Source: an uncultured bacterium
GTDB lineage: Bacteria; Bacillota; Bacilli; Lactobacillales; Lactobacillaceae
DNA length: 64,000 nucleotides
Assembly: GCA_905214235.1 (NCBI GenBank)
Contig: CAJMLF010000003.1
Location: forward strand, 1-64,000
Direction of reading: 5' to 3'
Shown here in pieces: positions 58,659-64,000 of this stretch (within the stretch, counting starts at the first letter, position 1; each line of letters opens with the position of its first letter). The notes under the pieces are model-generated. The model saw nothing but the letters and a program-made list of their open reading frames with translations, was not told where the DNA came from and searched no databases. Position numbers and translations under genes: made by a program.

Positions 58659-59975
58659 ATGATTTCAACTTATGAAGAGGCCCTGAACTTCATTCACGGG
58701 CGGACCAAGTTTAAAAAAGTACCGACACTAAAACGAATGCGCCGCTTCCTCGATGAACTTGGTAACCCCCAAGCAGGACTAAGGTACATCCACGTGACAG
58801 GAACAAACGGCAAGGGGTCGACAGTGGCGATGCTGCGGTCGATGCTTTTAGCCAGTGGCCTGAACGTTGGTAGCTTTACGTCCCCATTCATCACCCGGTT
58901 TAATGAACGCATCGAATACAATGCTCAGCAGATTAGTGACGCCGACCTAGTCCGGTTAACCAACCGGGTCAGCAAGGTTGTTGCCAAGTTGGACCAGGAA
59001 CTACCCACGGGGGGACCAACCGAGTTTGAGATCGATACCGCCATCATGTTTTGCTACATGGCAGAAAAGCAGCCGGATGTTGTCTTGCTGGAGGTCGGAA
59101 TTGGCGGCCTGTTTGATTCCACAAACGTCATTGTCCCGGCGGTCAGTGTCATTACGACGGTTGGCTGGGACCATATGAAGTACCTCGGCAACACCCTCAA
59201 AGAGATTGCCCAACAAAAGGCGGGCATCATCAAGGAACACGTTCCTGTGGTGATTGGGAAGCTGCCGTCAAGTGCGGAGGCGGCAATTATCGCGGATGCG
59301 GCTGGTAAAAAGGCCCCCCTCTATAAGCTGGGAACTGACTTTAGTATCCAGAAGGCTGATGACCACCACTTCTTTGCTAAGGTTGACTACCAGGGACTCC
59401 AGCTCCGCCACCTTAAGTGTCAGCTCGGCCTCGGGGGCGACTACCAGGTAGAAAACGCCGCGGTTGCCATTACCGCCTTCCAGCTTTTTATGACGGAGCG
59501 GGGCTTACCACTTGACAGGTCCGCTGTCATTAAAGGATTAACGACGGTTAAGTGGCCGGGGAGACTGGAGGTAGTTAATCCGCAGCCCCTGGTCCTCTTG
59601 GATGGGGCCCACAACCTTCCTGGCATTCAGGCCCTGGTCAAAACGATCCAGGATGACTTCAGTGACCAGGACGTCTACCTATTAGTCGCAATCCTGGCTG
59701 ACAAACAGTACGAGCTAATGATGGGCGAATTGGCCAGTCTCGGCAATGTCCATATTACCGTCACCAACTTTGCGGGCCCGGGTCCCAAGCGGCCGAGTGC
59801 GGACTTGGCGGCGGTTGCAAAACAGGTTAAGAGCCGGTACCCAATTCAGGTTGCAAAAGAGTGGCCACTTGCCTTTCAACAGGTAGCACAGGGGCTCAGT
59901 GAGGATGACGTGATGATTGTTACGGGGTCCCTCTACTTTATTTCGGAAGTTCGGCACTTATTTAGTGACAACTAG
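58659..59975 (+). CDS. folC: Folylpolyglutamate synthase/dihydrofolate synthase
   Basis: 438 residues, Mur-ligase-like. ATP loop VTGTNGKGSTVAML (about residue 46), FTSPFITRFNERI, LEVGIGGLFDSTN, and the linker VKWPGRLEVV before the C-terminal domain with LLDGAHNLPGI. Adds glutamate to folates. The usual folC-radC-mreB order follows. Confidence 0.95.
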   Translation: MISTYEEALNFIHGRTKFKKVPTLKRMRRFLDELGNPQAGLRYIHVTGTNGKGSTVAMLRSMLLASGLNVGSFTSPFITRFNERIEYNAQQISDADLVRLTNRVSKVVAKLDQELPTGGPTEFEIDTAIMFCYMAEKQPDVVLLEVGIGGLFDSTNVIVPAVSVITTVGWDHMKYLGNTLKEIAQQKAGIIKEHVPVVIGKLPSSAEAAIIADAAGKKAPLYKLGTDFSIQKADDHHFFAKVDYQGLQLRHLKCQLGLGGDYQVENAAVAITAFQLFMTERGLPLDRSAVIKGLTTVKWPGRLEVVNPQPLVLLDGAHNLPGIQALVKTIQDDFSDQDVYLLVAILADKQYELMMGELASLGNVHITVTNFAGPGPKRPSADLAAVAKQVKSRYPIQVAKEWPLAFQQVAQGLSEDDVMIVTGSLYFISEVRHLFSDN

Positions 59976-59986
59976 ATCTTTTTCCG

Positions 59987-60024
59987 TATTTATTCAGTAG
60001 GACACTTAAGGAGCTGAATAAATA
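59987..60024 (+). promoter_or_regulatory. Perfect inverted repeat enclosing the radC ribosome binding site
   Basis: TATTTATTCAG (59987-59997) and CTGAATAAATA (60014-60024) are perfect 11-base complements. The loop of 16 bases holds the AAGGAG ribosome binding site, and the last A of the stem is the A of the radC ATG. It could be an RNA hairpin that presents or hides the start site, or a DNA operator. Confidence 0.5.
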
Positions 60025-60650
60025 TGTTAGAAGTAATGCACAACGACCGTTACCTGGACCTGCTGGCGAAGGGAATTTGCGCCGATACACCGGAGCGCAA
60101 CCAGGAACTCGTGATGAAGTTTTGGGAGATGTTCCCAACGTTAACCAGCATCAAAAACATGACTGATGATGAGCGGCGAGCGGTCCTATCTTGGGGCCCA
60201 GAGATGCGCTGTTTACTTTCCGCGATGGAGCTCGGTCAGCTGGTCCTAAAGGGGCACCGTGAAATTTTGGGCCACGCGTATTCCAGCATGGCCCTAGGAC
60301 GGGAAATGATTGACTATTTCTTGGGTGAGGACCAGGAAGGGGTCACGCTAGCGTGTACTGATGTCCACAATGAGATCATTGACTTGAAGACCCTCTTTGT
60401 CGGTGGGCAGAGCGAGTGTGTATTGTACCCAGACCGGATCTTTAGCTATGCCCTTCGGCGGTCAGCTAGTGGAATCATCATGATTCACAACCACCCGTCT
60501 GGGGATGTGCACCCGTCCGCACAGGACCTGGCGTTTGCCAAACGGCTTGACCGGGGGAGTCGATTGTTAGGACTTAGTCTGCTCGACTTCATGATTGTTG
60601 GTCAGGACAGGTACTACAGTTGGCGGGAAAAGCAGCAGGTTCGTCCCTAA
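60024..60650 (+). CDS. radC: RadC family JAB/MPN domain protein
   Basis: 208 residues. N-terminal helix-hairpin-helix-like region and a C-terminal JAMM metal site, MIHNHPSGDVHPSAQDLAFAKRL (His-x-His-x10-Asp), with GGQSECVLYPDRIF upstream. Named for DNA repair, but the true role is not established. Lies between folC and mreB as usual in lactobacilli. Confidence 0.9.
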   Translation: MLEVMHNDRYLDLLAKGICADTPERNQELVMKFWEMFPTLTSIKNMTDDERRAVLSWGPEMRCLLSAMELGQLVLKGHREILGHAYSSMALGREMIDYFLGEDQEGVTLACTDVHNEIIDLKTLFVGGQSECVLYPDRIFSYALRRSASGIIMIHNHPSGDVHPSAQDLAFAKRLDRGSRLLGLSLLDFMIVGQDRYYSWREKQQVRP

Positions 60651-60737
60651 AAGTAAAGAAAAGGTAAATATGTGAGCGAAAATTGCGCCCGGAAAGGCTA
60701 ATAATGTATATTAAAGTTCGTATGTGATGCCTGGCTA

Positions 60738-60761
60738 TGGTATAATATCCACGATATTGAT
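60738..60761 (+). promoter_or_regulatory. Extended -10 promoter of mreB
   Basis: TGGTATAAT (60738-60746) followed by ACGATATTGA (60752-60761), nearly the same as in front of mbl at 24691-24714. A leader of about 45 bases leads to the TTG start. Confidence 0.6.
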
Positions 60762-60802
60762 TAAAATTGATTATTAGTCTAAAAACGAAGGGAAGAAGCA
60801 GA

Positions 60803-61807
60803 TTGCTAGGAATCGGAACCAAAAATCTTGGAATCGATCTGGGAACCGCCAACACGATTGTCTACCTCGAAGGTAAGGGCATCGTTCTCCGTGAACCATC
60901 AGTTGTCGCTCGGAATGCGAAGACAAACGAAGTGATTTCTGTTGGTAGCGACGCACGGGACATGATTGGCCGGACGCCAGAAAGTATTGTTGCTATTCGT
61001 CCAATGAAGGACGGTGTGATTGCCGACTACGACACGACCGTTGCAATGATGAAATACTACATCAACAAGGCGCTGGGGAACAGTAACGGCAAGCCTTACG
61101 TCATGGTGTGTGTTCCAAGTGGGATTACTGAAGTTGAAAAGCGGGCGGTTATTGACGCCACTCGTGTTGCTGGTGCCCGGGACGCTTATGTCATTGAGGA
61201 ACCATTTGCGGCCGCAATTGGTGCGGGCCTGCCGGTCATGGATCCTACCGGGAGCATGGTTGTTGACATTGGTGGGGGAACCACGGACGTTGCCACCATC
61301 TCCTTAGGGGGGATCGTTTCGAGTCGTTCCATCCGGATGGCTGGTGACAAGATGAACGATGCCATTGTCCAATACGTACGGCAAAACATGAACCTCTTGA
61401 TTGGGGAACGGACAGCGGAAAAACTCAAGTGGGACGTTGGTTCTGCTTCCGTTGCGGCGGCCGAAGAAATGGGAACCACCGACGTTCGTGGTCGGGACCT
61501 GGTAACCGGTTTGCCAAAGACGATGCAGGTCTCTGCTAAGGATGTTTCAACCGCCTTACAAGACGTTGTTGAAAACATCATTAACGCCATTAAGGGAACC
61601 CTGGAAGAAACATCACCAGAAATTGCTGCCGATGTTATCGACCACGGAATTGTCTTAACCGGTGGTGGTGCCCTTCTGAAGAACTTGCCCGACGTAATTG
61701 CTGATGCCACCAAGGTACCAGTATTTATTGCTAATGACCCGCTGGACTGTGTGGCCATCGGGACTGGGGAGTCCTTGAAGAGTATCGACGTTATGAAGAA
61801 GAAGTAA
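60803..61807 (+). CDS. mreB: Rod shape-determining protein MreB
   Basis: 334 residues from the TTG at 60803 behind AAGGGAAGA (protein begins [18 protein letters not shown]); an ATG at 60767 has no ribosome binding site. Actin-fold motifs: [32 protein letters not shown] and [11 protein letters not shown]. The second MreB-family protein of this window, first gene of the mreBCD cluster. Organises elongation wall synthesis. Confidence 0.93.
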   Translation: MLGIGTKNLGIDLGTANTIVYLEGKGIVLREPSVVARNAKTNEVISVGSDARDMIGRTPESIVAIRPMKDGVIADYDTTVAMMKYYINKALGNSNGKPYVMVCVPSGITEVEKRAVIDATRVAGARDAYVIEEPFAAAIGAGLPVMDPTGSMVVDIGGGTTDVATISLGGIVSSRSIRMAGDKMNDAIVQYVRQNMNLLIGERTAEKLKWDVGSASVAAAEEMGTTDVRGRDLVTGLPKTMQVSAKDVSTALQDVVENIINAIKGTLEETSPEIAADVIDHGIVLTGGGALLKNLPDVIADATKVPVFIANDPLDCVAIGTGESLKSIDVMKKK

Positions 61808-61882
61808 GAAAAGAGAAATGAGTATTGACTAGCTGTATACTACAGCAGGAAATACGTATCATTAGATTTGGCTAGTGATAGG

Positions 61883-61928
61883 CGGGGCTGGTCGCAAAAC
61901 GATTTGTTTTGTCTAGCCCCCTTTTATT
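61883..61928 (+). terminator. Hairpin between mreB and mreC
   Basis: GGGGCTGG(T)CGCAAAAC pairs with GTTTTGTCTAGCCCC around GATTT, followed by CTTTTATT. If active it would reduce mreCD relative to mreB; no clear promoter for mreC is seen in the gap. Confidence 0.6.
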
Positions 61929-61953
61929 ATCTTGCCCATAATGGAGGATTATC

Positions 61954-62811
61954 ATGCACAAGTTTTTTTCCAATCGCCGGTTGGTTATCATTGTGATAAT
62001 TCTGGTCGTTTGTTTTGGCTTGATGGCGGGGTCGATTTCACTACGGAACCGGCGGAACACGCCACCGTTAATTCAACAATTTGGTAACGATATTATCGGT
62101 TTTGCGGATAGTGCAGTCGCTTTGCCGGTTAACTGGTTGCAGACCAGCTTCAGTTCCGTCAATGACTTGATGAATACTTATTCGGAAAACCGTGAACTAA
62201 AACAACAGGTAACCGAACTGACCCAAACGAAGGTGCGGGACCAAACTCTTGCTCATGAAAACAAGCAGTTGAAGCAGGAGCTGAAACTCGGGAAGTCAAT
62301 GACGGACTATGATACGGTCACGGCCGCCGTTTTGATGCGGACACCATCCTCTTGGCAGCAACAGTTGGTAATCAACAAGGGGCAGTCAAGTGGAATCAAG
62401 AAGAACATGCCGGTAATGAGCGACGGGGGCTTAATTGGCCGGATCATTGAGGTTAACAAGACCAATAGTAAAGTCGAACTGTTGAGTGACACCAATGAGG
62501 CTTCCAGCCGGTTTGCTATTTCGATTGGTGGCAAGGGCAACCAGGTTGTGAACGGAATTGTCACCGGCTACAACGCTAACCGGAATGAAATCATCATGGG
62601 TCAGGTCAGTTCCAAGGCCAAGATTAAGGTTGGGACGAGAGTTGTTACCAGCGGAATGGGTGGCATCACCCCCAAGGGCCTGTATGTCGGTAAGGTATCA
62701 CGAATCGGCAAGGATGACTACGGCCTGGCACAAAAGGTTTACATTACCCCGGCAGCTAACTTCAATGACATCAACATCGTTACTGTTGCCGAGAGTGCTT
62801 CTCAGGAGTGA
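61954..62811 (+). CDS. mreC: Rod shape-determining protein MreC
   Basis: 285 residues. One N-terminal transmembrane helix (LVIIVIILVVCFGLMAGS), a coiled coil (NRELKQQVTELTQTK to about residue 110), then two extracytoplasmic beta-barrel domains with PSSWQQQLVINKG and GLIGRIIEV. Scaffold of the elongasome. Followed by mreD after 6 bases. Confidence 0.93.
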   Translation: MHKFFSNRRLVIIVIILVVCFGLMAGSISLRNRRNTPPLIQQFGNDIIGFADSAVALPVNWLQTSFSSVNDLMNTYSENRELKQQVTELTQTKVRDQTLAHENKQLKQELKLGKSMTDYDTVTAAVLMRTPSSWQQQLVINKGQSSGIKKNMPVMSDGGLIGRIIEVNKTNSKVELLSDTNEASSRFAISIGGKGNQVVNGIVTGYNANRNEIIMGQVSSKAKIKVGTRVVTSGMGGITPKGLYVGKVSRIGKDDYGLAQKVYITPAANFNDINIVTVAESASQE

Positions 62812-62817
62812 TCGTTT

Positions 62818-63354
62818 ATGTATCGATTGTCACGATTAAAATATGTTTTCCCGATTGGCCTGTTTGTAAGCCTCTTTCTGGATGGGGCTTTAAGTCACGT
62901 CTGGGCGCCCCTGTTCTTCCGGTACCCATATTCAATGATGAGTGAGCTGGTTTTGTTATGGTTAGTATTGGCCTACTTTTTTGAAAACGGGATTGATATT
63001 CCGCTAATTCCCTTTGCCATTGCGGTCGGCGTAGTTGCCGATATGTATTCTTCTGGAATCTTAGGCTTATACATGGTCCTTTACCCGTGCATTGTTGCTT
63101 TGACCCAGCTATTGGCAAAGTATTTCAGTGGATCATTTTTATCAATGATTATGATCTTTTTTGTTGACATCGTGGCCTTTGCCACCATCAACTACTGGGC
63201 CTACTACATGGTGGGGGTCACGAACGCTAACTTTGGTGACTTCTTGGCCTTTTCTTTGGCGCCGACACTGGCTCTCAACCTGGTTTACTTTGTGGTCTTA
63301 TACTGGCCAATCCAGTCCTTGTTCAATTGGGCAACAACTGAAAATAAAGTTTAA
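62818..63354 (+). CDS. mreD: Rod shape-determining protein MreD
   Basis: 178 residues with five to six transmembrane helices, for example FVSLFLDGALSHVWAPLFF and the conserved GVVADMYSSGILGLY segment. Membrane partner of MreC. In many lactobacilli minC and minD follow; here the next gene is an amino-acid ABC permease behind a T-box. Confidence 0.9.
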   Translation: MYRLSRLKYVFPIGLFVSLFLDGALSHVWAPLFFRYPYSMMSELVLLWLVLAYFFENGIDIPLIPFAIAVGVVADMYSSGILGLYMVLYPCIVALTQLLAKYFSGSFLSMIMIFFVDIVAFATINYWAYYMVGVTNANFGDFLAFSLAPTLALNLVYFVVLYWPIQSLFNWATTENKV

Positions 63355-63360
63355 TTACCC

Positions 63361-63389
63361 TTGACAAAGGAGAAAAGTGATTGTAATAT
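63361..63389 (+). promoter_or_regulatory. Promoter of the histidine T-box transcript
   Basis: TTGACA (63361-63366), 17-bp spacer, TAATAT (63384-63389), only seven bases after mreD. Confidence 0.85.
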
Positions 63390-63394
63390 ACTTA

Positions 63395-63786
63395 CAATCA
63401 AGCGAATGACAATGAACAGACTAGTAAAGCATCTTTAATAGCTAAGCGAGTTCCGGTTGATGGGAAGGAACCTATTAAAATACTTGAATCACATCTGTGA
63501 GTTGACCTTCTGAAACCAAAGTAGGAAGGTCCGGGGTCGCCCGTTACAGCACAGAGTTTATTTATTGAACTCACTGAGGCCAGCTTTTGTGAGAAAGCTG
63601 GTAAGATGAGGTGGAACCGCGGAAACGCCCTCGTAGCCATTATGGCTCGAGGGTGTTTTTTGTTTAACGGGGTTCAATAAATGAACTTAATGAGGCAGTT
63701 GCTGTGAGGTAACTGCAAAATGAGGTGGCACCACGAATGATTCGTCCTCTAGAATTACCTGCTTGGTAGTTCTAGAGGATTTTTTG
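63395..63786 (+). promoter_or_regulatory. Histidine-type T-box with duplicated antiterminator/terminator module
   Basis: One Stem I followed by two expression platforms. Stem I: AGTA (63422-63425), AAGCATCTTTAATAG pairs with CTATTAAAATACTT, then GAAT and specifier CAC (63490-63492), a histidine codon, followed by A. Module 1: T-box AGGTGGAACCGCG (63609-63621) and terminator CCCTCG..CGAGGG with T6 (63627-63662). Module 2: T-box AGGTGGCACCACG (63723-63735) and terminator CCTCTAGAA..TTCTAGAGG with T6 (63742-63786). Upstream of each T-box lies a similar stretch (TGAACT..TGAGGC..TGTGAG), so the stem III plus platform region was duplicated without a second Stem I. Fills the gap 63355-63827. Confidence 0.85.
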
Positions 63787-63827
63787 TTTAACGCCGTTCG
63801 CGACAGTGGAGAAGGAGGAATTATAAT

Positions 63828-64000
63828 ATGTCTTTGCACTACATTTCAGAAATTTTACCATCATTATTCCAGGGGGCGTCGTTAACCCTCCAGATCTTCT
63901 TTTGGACGCTAATTGGCTCGTTGCCACTGGGGATCCTCGTTAGCTTGGGGTTGATTTCCAAGATTAAGCCTTTGAAATGGATCCTGGAAATTTATGTTTG
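63828..64000 (+). CDS. Amino-acid ABC transporter permease (partial, runs off the window)
   Basis: The first 57 residues only. Starts MSLHYISEILPSLFQGASL, then a hydrophobic helix LQIFFWTLIGSLPLGILVSLG, typical of HisM/GlnP-type permeases of polar amino-acid ABC importers. AAGGAGG precedes the ATG. The histidine specifier in the leader predicts histidine uptake. The rest of the gene and any ATPase or binding protein lie beyond the window. Confidence 0.85.
   Translation, partial: MSLHYISEILPSLFQGASLTLQIFFWTLIGSLPLGILVSLGLISKIKPLKWILEIYV

Overview
The window is a contiguous chromosomal segment from a low-to-mid GC Gram-positive bacterium of the lactic acid group, most likely a heterofermentative Limosilactobacillus (fermentum/reuteri side of the old Lactobacillus genus). 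Reasons: the tdk-prfA-prmC-ywlC-upp-atpBEFHAGDC order, the murA-mbl-DUF2969-rodA and radC-mreB-mreC-mreD clusters, a D-alanine ligase with the Phe signature of D-Ala-D-Lac ligases, strong purine-rich ribosome binding sites, T-box leaders, and roughly balanced base composition with CGG/ACC-rich codon use. I see no rRNA, tRNA, CRISPR array, prophage or complete insertion sequence.

Layout. 1-4.3 kb: autoregulated MarR repressor with a heterodimeric ABC exporter. 4.3-9.6 kb: serine hydrolase, argR flanked by two ARG-box-like sites, a secondary alcohol dehydrogenase, and on the minus strand murT/gatD (peptidoglycan amidation). 9.7-23 kb: thymidine kinase, translation termination genes, threonylcarbamoyl-AMP synthase, upp, a YibE/F membrane pair and the complete F1Fo ATP synthase operon. 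23-29 kb: cell-wall and shape genes (DUF1146, murA, mbl, yidD, DUF2969, rodA), a lone GcvH-like lipoyl protein, and ddl. 29-32.3 kb: an HTH/TPR regulator and two unusual NAD(P)-dependent dehydrogenases.

32.3-43 kb is the accessory part: an L-arabinose locus (araB, araD, araR, MFS transporter, araA). A recurrent 16-bp palindromic operator sits exactly between the -35 and -10 boxes of araB, the transporter, araA and a small His-rich membrane protein gene. Next come an acetyltransferase gene broken by a short repeat element, an aldo/keto reductase and a second AraR-like regulator. 43-50 kb: UspA, a probable 6S RNA beside rarA, YueI, YaaA, and the three-subunit proton-translocating transhydrogenase. 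50-64 kb: rpsD, free-methionine sulfoxide reductase, ezrA, a NifS-type cysteine desulfurase with thiI, a valine T-box with valS, folC, radC, mreBCD, and finally a histidine-type T-box with a duplicated antiterminator/terminator module in front of an amino-acid ABC permease that runs off the window.

The most rewarding places to look are the partially duplicated histidine T-box (63.39-63.79 kb), the arabinose operator set including the small membrane protein and a stray site ahead of the ATP synthase operon, the repeat-disrupted acetyltransferase (40.1-40.8 kb), the paired ARG boxes around the argR promoter, and the near-identical promoters of the two mreB paralogues. All functional statements are from reading the sequence and from family knowledge; no database search was run.
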